Shown: positions 8,298-16,088 of the stretch, in pieces
Position numbering within the stretch: position 1 is the stretch's first letter
How the letters are laid out: every line of letters begins with the position of its first letter
Assembly: GCA_022616075.1 (NCBI GenBank)
Contig: JAKEFK010000371.1
Coordinates: forward strand, 1 to 34,594
Direction of reading: 5' to 3'
DNA: 34,594 bases
Origin: a bacterium
GTDB taxonomy: Bacteria; Acidobacteriota; HRBIN11; JAKEFK01
Position numbers and translations under genes: made by a program
Notes under the pieces: generated by a model
The model's input: the letters and a program-made list of their open reading frames with translations, nothing else
What the model was told of the DNA's origin: nothing
The model's database searches: none

Positions 8298-10355
8298 ATG
8301 CCATCGACGATCGAGCCACTCAGTCAAAATGGGAGACCACCCTGTTCCCTGCCTTTGCATGACGCCGACCTTTCTTTGGGAAATGCAAATTGGATGAAAG
8401 GCCTCCAGTCCATGAGTGATTGGATCTGGAGCGGTAATCTGAATCCACAGCCATTCCCCAACCATCTCGCCCGTTTTTTTCTGCAGATTCCTGGAATATT
8501 TGAACAACAGCTCAATTTCTCAACGACACTAATTTTTGATCTGCCTTCCTTTCGGAATGGAATACAAGTTTCCGGCTTTTTGAATCGTATCACCAGAGAA
8601 CTTGTCATCTCTTTGATCGCACATCGCCGCCATTGCTGGTATTCGATGACTCATCATTCTGTCCTGGGTTTTTTGACTGCACGTCAGCAAGGAGCTTCTG
8701 AAAGCGACTTTGCCGCAAAACTTGTAAACGTGTTGAACCATGCGAACAGACCGGACCTGTACACGCCTGTCGAACGTGAGGTTCTTCAATTCGCAGATGC
8801 GTTTGCGACAAATCCCAAACTGTATAGCGATGCGCAGTACATGAACTTAAGAAAAGCATTAAAGGAGGATAACCTCTCCCGGTTCGCAGACGAGGGACAG
8901 TGGATGGAGAAGTTGAACGCGGCGCGAACCGCGCGGGCCTCCGCGTTAATGAGCGGCGGCTCACTTGAAGAGGCTTTGGAGACAGCAAAGAAAGCTGCAA
9001 GTCAATTCAAAGATGGAATGTCGAAAGAATTAAATGAACGGAAGACCGATGCACAGATCGTGGAACTCGCTTTCCTCTGTTTACAATTTGTCGCTCTAAG
9101 CGGTGTATTTACTGCGTTGAATATTCCGGATGAGAGCTTTCTGTCCGGAGTCATGCAAGCCATTTTGCCCGATTCGGTCATCAGACGGATCAACGAGTTG
9201 AATGAATTGGGAAAAGAAAATCTTCCATCTCTCGTTCCGCCTTCTCACGAAGTGCCTCTGGAAGCCATTCTGGATGGTTCGGTTAGTGTCGAACCGGCTC
9301 CACTAAAAGGAACCAGAATTCCGCTGGAAACCTATGAAACAAAAATGGACAAGGATCTGGATAAAGGTTTAACAGTAGGTGGTGCACAGGTTGGTGTTTA
9401 TGGATGGAGTTTTGGTTTTCATTTTCCGGGAAGCCTTGTATATGCATTAATGCTCCACCCGGAGCTCGCCCGTTTCGAGCCTCCCTATTCTCTTCCATTG
9501 CTTTTCAATGAAGATGAATGGCGGAATGGAACGCAAACGGGTGGCTTCGTTTCGCGCCTCCTGAAAGAAATCGTCTACCAAAAAATATACAAGACAACGC
9601 GTAGCCGTTACGGACTGGAGCATCACACGATGTTTCTTTATAACACTTACATGGATCTATATGGAGTGGGGAGGGGCCCGAAACCTGACATGACAGCGGC
9701 TCAAGCCCAATCCGCAAGAAAACTTGCATTGCAAAAAGCGGAGAATGCAATCCTCTATATCAATGATCATGAAAACGCGCCAGAGGGTGTTTTTTCTGAA
9801 CTTGAGAAGGCTACTATGACCTGGGTCCATCGATTCATCACGGAGCCTCATACCGCTCATCAAGTCGAGGGAAGCGTGCGCGCGGCTCTTGACAAAGAGA
9901 ATCGCGCGGAAGTTACAGCCGGCGTTCGTCATCTGGATACTTCTCCGGGTCTTGGTACGGAAGCGGCATATAGCCGCCTGCAAGATCACCAGATCGCGGA
10001 GCTGGCGATGCTCACCGGGCACATGGATGGGCTCGGTAGAGCGCTGACAATTCTTCATTTGGAGTCAGAGGATCCCGTGCTAAGCGTGAAAGGTGAGCTG
10101 GATCCCAAGACAGGTAAGATCAAACCGGAATTGGACAGCAATAAACAAATCACTCCTACCGGTTATTTCAATACACGTCCCGGCTTACTCGACTTTCTAA
10201 GAATGCTCGGTGTTAGTGATCGCGCCCTTACGATGAATGAACTCGTTTTAAACCCCATTTTGAATGAAGATGTAAAAAAACAATTGGGTTCCCGAAAGAA
10301 AAAAACGTCGATTAAGGTTGACGCAAAGACAGCGGCCAAAACAGGAGAATTCTAA
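8298..10355 (+). CDS. Tandem AhpD/carboxymuconolactone-decarboxylase-like protein
   Basis: A 685-residue protein built from two related helical halves of AhpD/CMD type. In the first, ELVISLIAHRRHCWYSMTHH (about 101-120) has the Cys113 and His119/120 of the family's active helix, followed by VEREVLQFADAFA and QIVELAFLCLQF. In the second, KEIVYQKIYKTTRSRYGLEHH (about 423-443), LEKATMTWVHRFI and QIAELAMLTGHM repeat the same order. A further repeated motif, RNGxQxxGFxxR, lies at 86-97 and 409-420. The Cys is replaced by Ser436 in the second half, so only the first could do thiol chemistry. Family members act as alkylhydroperoxidase partners or decarboxylases, but the true substrate is unknown. 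The gene begins 15 bases after the MfnB-like gene with an AGGAGG ribosome binding site. Confidence 0.7.
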   Translation: MPSTIEPLSQNGRPPCSLPLHDADLSLGNANWMKGLQSMSDWIWSGNLNPQPFPNHLARFFLQIPGIFEQQLNFSTTLIFDLPSFRNGIQVSGFLNRITRELVISLIAHRRHCWYSMTHHSVLGFLTARQQGASESDFAAKLVNVLNHANRPDLYTPVEREVLQFADAFATNPKLYSDAQYMNLRKALKEDNLSRFADEGQWMEKLNAARTARASALMSGGSLEEALETAKKAASQFKDGMSKELNERKTDAQIVELAFLCLQFVALSGVFTALNIPDESFLSGVMQAILPDSVIRRINELNELGKENLPSLVPPSHEVPLEAILDGSVSVEPAPLKGTRIPLETYETKMDKDLDKGLTVGGAQVGVYGWSFGFHFPGSLVYALMLHPELARFEPPYSLPLLFNEDEWRNGTQTGGFVSRLLKEIVYQKIYKTTRSRYGLEHHTMFLYNTYMDLYGVGRGPKPDMTAAQAQSARKLALQKAENAILYINDHENAPEGVFSELEKATMTWVHRFITEPHTAHQVEGSVRAALDKENRAEVTAGVRHLDTSPGLGTEAAYSRLQDHQIAELAMLTGHMDGLGRALTILHLESEDPVLSVKGELDPKTGKIKPELDSNKQITPTGYFNTRPGLLDFLRMLGVSDRALTMNELVLNPILNEDVKKQLGSRKKKTSIKVDAKTAAKTGEF
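10343..10347 (+). promoter_or_regulatory. Shine-Dalgarno fixing the start of the DoxX-like gene
   Basis: AGGAG lies nine bases before the ATG at 10357, inside the last codons of the preceding gene. It supports 10357 rather than an upstream in-frame start. Confidence 0.65.
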
Positions 10356-10356
10356 T

Positions 10357-10872
10357 ATGCCGGACTCACTCTATGAATTCGGGTGGTGTATCCTGCGAAT
10401 CGCCATTGGTTATGTTTATTTGTACGCGCTTTATAGAAACACGCGAGATCCTGCAGCCAGACAATGGTTGATAGACCACACCGCGTACATGTTCGCTAAG
10501 AAACCAGAGCCGCAGCGAACCCAAATGGCCAAACTCTTTGCGATTGCTGGAATGCTCATGATGTTCCTGGGGGGCGTTTCTGTTCTGGCGGGAGTAGAAC
10601 CCCGGATCGGCGCACTACTGCTCTTCTTTTTTACAGCCGGCGGAATCTATCAACATCGATTAGAAAGTGTTGTTGCAATGGATACAGCGCAACGCTTGAA
10701 CAACCAGATACCGGAAAACTTGAAAGCGGATCTGGCTACACTCCAGTGGTCCGCGTTTTCAGGACACTTTAGTTCCAGGCTGAAGAATTGGGGTCTATGC
10801 GGAGTTTGCGCTTTCATCGCTTGTTCGGGAAACATCCCCAACACCTATGCATGGATATTGGCAACTAAATAA
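10357..10872 (+). CDS. DoxX-like small integral membrane protein
   Basis: About 171 residues with four hydrophobic segments (about 8-26, 58-78, 84-98 and 143-162). The spacing, and motifs such as LRIAIGYVYLYA and LGGVSVLAGVEPRIGALLLF, resemble the DoxX superfamily of four-helix membrane proteins, often linked to redox or sulfur metabolism. The start follows the upstream stop by a single base, so translation is probably coupled. DoxX-type genes often sit beside AhpD/peroxiredoxin-type genes, which agrees with the CMD-like neighbour. The assignment rests on hydropathy and short motifs, so it is tentative. Confidence 0.55.
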   Translation: MPDSLYEFGWCILRIAIGYVYLYALYRNTRDPAARQWLIDHTAYMFAKKPEPQRTQMAKLFAIAGMLMMFLGGVSVLAGVEPRIGALLLFFFTAGGIYQHRLESVVAMDTAQRLNNQIPENLKADLATLQWSAFSGHFSSRLKNWGLCGVCAFIACSGNIPNTYAWILATK

Positions 10873-10908
10873 CCCATTTCATCCTTTTAACCTAGTGGAG
10901 ATCTTCGC

Positions 10909-11889
10909 ATGAAAAAAAATGGCCGTTCGAACGATCCGAATGTGAAAACCAAAGATACAGCGCCTACTCCTTCAAAAGAAACTGGATTTGAAACTGGTGA
11001 ACCTGTCAAAGATCTCGGGATCATTTTCAAATGGCAGACGAACAAGTGGAGAGACATATTCGACAAACAGGTTGAATTAATACAAAGCGACATACGACGC
11101 GCCATCGTAGATGACCGGCAGGTTGTCTACCTCAGTTGTCCAATCAGTAGCAGGAGTGGGAGTTTTTATCCGGCCAACGTTGAAATTGCAAATTATACTC
11201 AGCAGCGTCTGTTGATGACCTGGGGAACCGCGTTTTGGATCCTAAATCCTGCACAGTACCAGATGGAATCCAAGGAAGGAACAGGGCTCATTGATCAACA
11301 CGCAAAAAATTTAAAAATCACGCCCGAAGAGTTGAAAACTCTAAAAGAGAAATTCCCTCCCACCGGTGGTGACTATATGCGAATGTGGACAAAGGTATTG
11401 GTTGAAGATGTCCATGCGCGGCCGGATGACAGTAAGCGTCCGCCCGACATCGGTGATTGTTTTTCAGCGTACTATTTTATTGGCCCGACTGATGTCCGGG
11501 ACTTTTTCACAAAAGAGGGCACAATCTCTCTAACGGCTGGAGTGGAAGAATATCTTGCCCGGAAAATCAATGCAGATCCTGTTTTTCATGAACACTTCAC
11601 TTATCCGTTAAAGGACGAAAGAGACCCGACGAAGCAAATACCGGATGAGCAGCAAGCGGAAGAATGGGAACGGCGTCGTAAGGACTTCTTCCGTTACTAC
11701 ACCATCCGGGCAAGTATCAACTTTAGCAAAGGTTCTCATGATGAGTGGGAAATTTTGCGCCTGGTAAACAATAAACGTATGGCAAAGTTACCGGAAGAGT
11801 TTGGAAGTTTAACTGTCGGATACTTTGACGGGAGACAAATAGCACCAGGGGCAGTCGAAGCGAAGATTTCCAAAGGCTACGCAATCTAA
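10909..11889 (+). CDS. Hypothetical protein, possible nucleoside 2-deoxyribosyltransferase/DUF4406-like fold
   Basis: A 326-residue soluble protein that I do not firmly recognise. The order of elements resembles the nucleoside-deoxyribosyltransferase/DUF4406 fold. It has a beta strand ending in YLSCPIS (74-80), an Asn-led helix (NVEIANYTQQRLLMTWG, 90-106), a strand with AFWILNP, a helix GGDYMRMWTKVLVED (153-167), a strand DCFSAYYFIGP (183-193) and a Glu-bearing helix GVEEYLARK (211-219). Related enzymes cleave the N-glycosidic bond of nucleosides or nucleotides. If correct, Asp155 and Glu213/214 are candidate active-site residues. The N-terminal 35 residues are polar and probably disordered. 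It sits 36 bases after the DoxX-like gene and 57 before the protease fusion. Confidence 0.4.
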   Translation: MKKNGRSNDPNVKTKDTAPTPSKETGFETGEPVKDLGIIFKWQTNKWRDIFDKQVELIQSDIRRAIVDDRQVVYLSCPISSRSGSFYPANVEIANYTQQRLLMTWGTAFWILNPAQYQMESKEGTGLIDQHAKNLKITPEELKTLKEKFPPTGGDYMRMWTKVLVEDVHARPDDSKRPPDIGDCFSAYYFIGPTDVRDFFTKEGTISLTAGVEEYLARKINADPVFHEHFTYPLKDERDPTKQIPDEQQAEEWERRRKDFFRYYTIRASINFSKGSHDEWEILRLVNNKRMAKLPEEFGSLTVGYFDGRQIAPGAVEAKISKGYAI

Positions 11890-11946
11890 AATCACACCAC
11901 AAGCTTAACGTTCTTAATCAAACCAGCCTCGTATGGAGGAATTACC

Positions 11947-14319
11947 ATGTTTTTCAATATTGGAAGGATCCCGACCCGCCGAAAATTTAGTTCCCTATCG
12001 GTAAAGGATTTGCTGGATGCCAGGGATGCTTACCACATTCACCTTGCCCATCTTGAAAATGTAATCGGAACTGCAATCGGAAAGTACAGGCTCAAACGAG
12101 ATGAATTGGACGTGGGGAAGGATACTCGCAAATGGCGTATGGCGAGGTCGAAGTCCGGCAGTCGCTCTACTCGAAAAAAGGATTTTGAGCCGCGCAGACT
12201 TTCAAATACGACTGTACGTGAGCATTCATGGCCATGCGTTTTAGTATTTGTAGAGAAGTTGTGGGAACCTGGCGAACTTTGGAAATATCCCTACCAGGCG
12301 GTTCCTCGGGAATTATATCTACCCGATGGCAGAGTCGTACCAACATGCGTGGTTCTCGCCCCGCGTGCCCTTGACGAACCTTTACCCGCTGACCGGTTTA
12401 ATTTTCCTTCTGCTTTCATTGGGGGAGGTTACTCCTGTTATACAACTGCGCAGCAGGTGGAACGTGTCGGTTCTTTGGGGTGTCTGGTTTCCAAAGAAGG
12501 TTCCGTTTATGCATTGACCAATCGTCATGTAGCGGGGGAAACCGACCAGGACGTTTACTCGTTGGTTGGAGGGGACAGAATAAAGATCGGTACCAGCAGC
12601 AAATTCTTCGTTACAAAAAAGAACTTTGAAGAGGCTTACCCTGGATGGCCCGGGAAAAAGGTTTTCCTAACCATGGACGTGGCACTCGTCAAAGTCAACG
12701 ATTTGAATCAATGGACTTCCCAGGTATTCGGCATGGGAGAAGTGGGAACCATGCTTGATATGGATACTTCAACGATTACACTGGATCTAATAGGCTGTCC
12801 CGTCCGGGCTTTTGGATCCATATCTGGCCCTGTCGAAGGAACGATTCACGGGTTTTTCTATCGTTATCGTACGCAAGCTGGCATCGATTACGTTTCCGAT
12901 ATTCTCATAGGACCACGAAACCCAGAATTGAATGAGGAACTATTGCCGGAAAGCGCCAAGAAGGGAGCATTCCCATCCGTAGCAACACGGCCTGGAGATT
13001 CGGGAACCATCTGGTTTATCGATCCTTCCGCGAGACAGCCCGCAGACACAGATGATGATGACATGAAGCTGGATCGCAGCAAACTTGCCCGTAAGCTAAG
13101 ACCAATCGGCATACAGTGGGCCGGTCAGAAACTGTTAGGTACTGAGCCGGAGAAACCTACTCACTTCGCTCTGGCAACTTTTCTCAGCACAACATGCCGT
13201 GAATTGGACATAGAGTTAGTCACCGATGTTAACACCGGCCTCAGCGAATACTGGGGGAAAATTGGTCATTTCAAAATCGGATTTCAGGCATGTCAATTAT
13301 TAAACAACCCGAATCTTAGACAATTGATGCAGGCAAATTCAGAAAATATAGGATTTCCGGATGCGGATCTACTTCAGGGCACGGAATTCACCGTTGGACG
13401 CGAAGATTTTGTTCCACTTGCTGATGTCCCTGATTACAAATGGGTAAAGAACAATGCGCCTGCACGACAAAAAGAGCCGATACAACATTTTGCTGATATT
13501 GACGAAGCTGGTCCAAACGGTGAAGCTTCTTTATTGGATCGATCCGCTAATACAAACATCCTGAATGCAGTCTTATGGCAATCATTTTATGATCTCTTTG
13601 ATGGTCGGGAATACGGACCGGAAGAAGGAGTTCTCCCTTTTCGCGTTTGGCAAATTTACAATGCGATGTTGAGCTACATTCGAGCAAATGACGCCAGAAG
13701 ATTCGTAGCTGCTGCCGGGATCATGGCGCATTACGTTGGTGATGCATCACAGTCACTCCATTCCTCCATATTGCATCACGGATATGGTCCGCCTTTTCGT
13801 CGCAAGGATCCGCGGTATGAGGAATATCACGACTCGAAAGAATATAAGATCCATAGCGTTTACGAAGCCGTTATGTTTGAACGACATCCCATTCAACTCA
13901 TCAATGAAATAAACGCACAGTTTGCTGCTGGTCAAGCTGTTCAACCCGTAGCTGTGACACAAGCGGGAGATAAGGAAGGATTCAGAGCCGCCCGGCACCT
14001 TCTAAATTTAATGCTAAGGACTTACAATCGAATACCGCCGAGAGATATAATCGCAGCAGATGATCCTACACTGAATCAGCCTCAGCGAGCAGCGTTATTG
14101 TTCAATCGCTTCCATACCGAAACAGCACAATGCATTGCGGACAGCAGCCAGGTTCTCGCAGAATTATGGGAAAGCGCATGGGCTGAAGCGAATGGAGACC
14201 AGAACATCCCACAAGGCGATCTTGTTCTAATACAAGAAGGTGTATTGACACAAATCTGCAAAGAGCAAAATTTTATTCCCGCCTGGACCATTGATGATTT
14301 CGTAGCGAACGGCTTCTAA
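11947..14319 (+). CDS. Trypsin-like serine protease fused to zinc phospholipase C / S1-P1 nuclease-like domain
   Basis: A 790-residue two-enzyme fusion without a signal peptide. Residues about 155-425 form a chymotrypsin-fold protease with a complete triad: His194 in LTNRHVAG, Asp244 in MDVALVKV and Ser352 in RPGDSGTIWF. Residues about 434-700 carry the metal motifs of the zinc phospholipase C / S1-P1 nuclease superfamily: Trp436 and His441 in YWGKIGH, Asp517 in HFADID, His595, Asp599 and His605 in AHYVGDASQSLH, and His636 and Glu640 in IHSVYE. The spacings His-4-Asp-6-His and His-4-Glu equal those of Bacillus PLC (118/122/128 and 142/146). In characterised relatives the Trp is the mature N-terminus and its amino group binds zinc; here it is internal. 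The N-terminal about 150 residues are unassigned. A GGAGG site precedes the ATG. Confidence 0.8.
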   Translation: MFFNIGRIPTRRKFSSLSVKDLLDARDAYHIHLAHLENVIGTAIGKYRLKRDELDVGKDTRKWRMARSKSGSRSTRKKDFEPRRLSNTTVREHSWPCVLVFVEKLWEPGELWKYPYQAVPRELYLPDGRVVPTCVVLAPRALDEPLPADRFNFPSAFIGGGYSCYTTAQQVERVGSLGCLVSKEGSVYALTNRHVAGETDQDVYSLVGGDRIKIGTSSKFFVTKKNFEEAYPGWPGKKVFLTMDVALVKVNDLNQWTSQVFGMGEVGTMLDMDTSTITLDLIGCPVRAFGSISGPVEGTIHGFFYRYRTQAGIDYVSDILIGPRNPELNEELLPESAKKGAFPSVATRPGDSGTIWFIDPSARQPADTDDDDMKLDRSKLARKLRPIGIQWAGQKLLGTEPEKPTHFALATFLSTTCRELDIELVTDVNTGLSEYWGKIGHFKIGFQACQLLNNPNLRQLMQANSENIGFPDADLLQGTEFTVGREDFVPLADVPDYKWVKNNAPARQKEPIQHFADIDEAGPNGEASLLDRSANTNILNAVLWQSFYDLFDGREYGPEEGVLPFRVWQIYNAMLSYIRANDARRFVAAAGIMAHYVGDASQSLHSSILHHGYGPPFRRKDPRYEEYHDSKEYKIHSVYEAVMFERHPIQLINEINAQFAAGQAVQPVAVTQAGDKEGFRAARHLLNLMLRTYNRIPPRDIIAADDPTLNQPQRAALLFNRFHTETAQCIADSSQVLAELWESAWAEANGDQNIPQGDLVLIQEGVLTQICKEQNFIPAWTIDDFVANGF

Positions 14320-14322
14320 AAA

Positions 14323-14330
14323 AAGGAGGT
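14323..14330 (+). promoter_or_regulatory. Strong Shine-Dalgarno of the Trypco1 gene
   Basis: AAGGAGGT, close to a perfect anti-16S match, lies seven bases before the ATG at 14338. It is the strongest ribosome binding site in this operon, suggesting that the small Trypco1 protein is made in excess over the protease fusion. Confidence 0.7.
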
Positions 14331-14337
14331 AAATTCA

Positions 14338-14688
14338 ATGCGTAAAGCAAAGAGCTCTAAAGCTGAACCGTCCGAAAGTACAGGTGTTTTTGTTCAAGTC
14401 ACTCCTTTGCCGCCCGGCGGGGTTGTCACCCCACAGTCTGTCAAAGGCACTATAAGAAAAATCGGACCAGAGCAGTTGCAAGCCGCCAGCGCGGTTGTGG
14501 CTGACATTCATAAATGGTTGTTTGCGAAGCTAAAGGAGATTGGACCAGAACCTGATACGGTATCACTCGAGTTTGGAATAGATGCCCAGGCAGAGGCAGG
14601 CATTCCATTCATAACTAAAGGTACAATTGGCGCCAATTTCAGAGTTTCCATGGAATGGCAAAAGAACAAACCTGAAGGGAATCGCTAA
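14338..14688 (+). CDS. Trypco1 (trypsin-co-occurring domain 1, CU044_2847-like) protein
   Basis: A 116-residue protein ending in a compact beta-rich domain: a helix (about 47-68), then EPDTVSLEFGIDAQAEAGIP, ITKGTIGANFRVSMEW (about 71-107). The order of P-x-x-V-x-LEFG, AEAG and ANF-V-x-x-W matches the Trypco1 family, named because it is found next to trypsin-like proteases in bacterial conflict loci. Here it follows the trypsin-fusion gene by 18 bases and precedes a subtilisin gene, exactly the expected context. Its role is unknown; it could be an adaptor, an inhibitor or a protease substrate. The first 35 residues look unstructured. The strong ribosome binding site suggests excess synthesis. 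Confidence 0.7.
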   Translation: MRKAKSSKAEPSESTGVFVQVTPLPPGGVVTPQSVKGTIRKIGPEQLQAASAVVADIHKWLFAKLKEIGPEPDTVSLEFGIDAQAEAGIPFITKGTIGANFRVSMEWQKNKPEGNR

Positions 14689-14717
14689 GAATCTAAAGAC
14701 TTTCAGAAAGTACAACT

Positions 14718-16046
14718 ATGAATTGCTGCTTTGAACCAGGACAAGTACTTTTGTTGCCGAATACCGGCGGCAGGGAGTACTTATTCTCAGTTTTCGAAAA
14801 CGGAGGAGCGGGTAAACCAGACATCCTTTATTCTGTCGAGGACGTCTTGAAACACTACGAGCTCGATCAGAAACATCTCGAACAAGGGGCTCGGGAATTC
14901 AACAACTATCCCGTCCTGGTGCGGGTGCCTCCAGGCGACGAGCAATCATCAGCAAAGCGAATGCGCGGTCTAACAGGAATTAAAGTAGCCCTACCAAACT
15001 ACTACACACGGCCACTGGCGAAGGGACTACACTACAATGAACAATTCATCACCGATGCTATTCAGGCCGTGCGTCTGCAAGAAGGAAAGCCGGAGTGCGG
15101 TAAAGGCGTAACGGTCGCTATTCTGGATACGGGTATTGATTCCTCAGTTTCAAATGCTGTACCGCAATTCGACACCGATAGGCCGAGAGATCGTAAGAGC
15201 GGATTGAAACCTTACGATCCTGTCGGTCACGGAACTATGGTTGCTCGTTTGTTACGAACAGGCGCACCCGGTGTGACAATCTTGCCCATAAAGGTCGCAG
15301 AGGATCACGGCAATTTGATGGGACTCGTTGCTGGACTTTATGTATCCATGGCATACCAGATGCCAGATATTTTTAATTTAAGTCTAGGCGTTACATTAGA
15401 AGCTGGCATTTGCCCGTATTGTCACGTGGTAGTCAATGCTCCAGTCACGTTTGATCAAATTGCACTCTTGTTTGGACAAATCGATGAAGTTTATCGCTTG
15501 CACGGTTACTCTGAGCCTTTACTGATCGCAGCCGCCGGAAATGTACGGCCGGGCGCACCTCTCATGATGCCGGCGTCGTTAGAGAAAATCGTCGCTGTAG
15601 GGGCATGCGAGGACTTTGATTCCGAGAAAAAGATCAAACTAGCCACTTATTCGGAATACGAAAGCGTGCCGTCTGATCGATTCTTCTTAGCACCGGGCGG
15701 AAAAGATTCGCCGGGTGAATGCTTCGCAACTCACCCGGCAACCGCACAGGGTCCTGGCTCAACGACATGGTATCAGGAAAGACTCTACGGAACTTCGTTC
15801 GCTGCTCCACTGGTCACCGCTGTAGCTGCACGGTATCTTTGTAGCACTATCCAGGGCTCAGGCTGCGGCATTCGAGGCGTTGGCAAGCAGTCTAAGAACC
15901 ACAAGTTTTCAACCAGAAAATTCCTCATGAAATGCTTAAAAGAAGCAGCCTTTACGGGGTTCCGCGGTTTTAAGAACTCCAGTCATGGTTTGGGACTGGT
16001 AAAGTACAACCTGGAAATCGCTAGAGAACTCGCTTCTGCTATCTAG
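14718..16046 (+). CDS. Cytosolic subtilisin-like serine protease (S8)
   Basis: A 442-residue S8 peptidase with a full triad: Asp137 in VAILDTGID, His171 in GHGTMVARL and Ser360 in YGTSFAAPLV, plus the oxyanion Asn275 in AAAGN. It has no signal peptide, unlike the three exported S8 proteins of the neighbouring operon, so it should act in the cytosol. The first about 125 residues (with EDVLKHYELDQ and NYPVLVRVPPG) are probably a regulatory or prodomain region and do not look like a typical I9 propeptide. Two inserts contain Cys pairs (CPYC at 232-235; others near 335 and 375). It starts 29 bases after the Trypco1 gene, with a weak ribosome binding site, and ends the operon. It could process the protease/PLC fusion, but that is inference. 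Confidence 0.82.
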   Translation: MNCCFEPGQVLLLPNTGGREYLFSVFENGGAGKPDILYSVEDVLKHYELDQKHLEQGAREFNNYPVLVRVPPGDEQSSAKRMRGLTGIKVALPNYYTRPLAKGLHYNEQFITDAIQAVRLQEGKPECGKGVTVAILDTGIDSSVSNAVPQFDTDRPRDRKSGLKPYDPVGHGTMVARLLRTGAPGVTILPIKVAEDHGNLMGLVAGLYVSMAYQMPDIFNLSLGVTLEAGICPYCHVVVNAPVTFDQIALLFGQIDEVYRLHGYSEPLLIAAAGNVRPGAPLMMPASLEKIVAVGACEDFDSEKKIKLATYSEYESVPSDRFFLAPGGKDSPGECFATHPATAQGPGSTTWYQERLYGTSFAAPLVTAVAARYLCSTIQGSGCGIRGVGKQSKNHKFSTRKFLMKCLKEAAFTGFRGFKNSSHGLGLVKYNLEIARELASAI

Positions 16047-16088
16047 CAAATGAATGAAAGAAGAAGTCCGTGCTTGCTTCGATGATGC

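Noticed and set aside
16047-16088. Bidirectional terminator between the converging operons
   Set aside because: I find no stable GC-rich hairpin with a T-run in this short gap.
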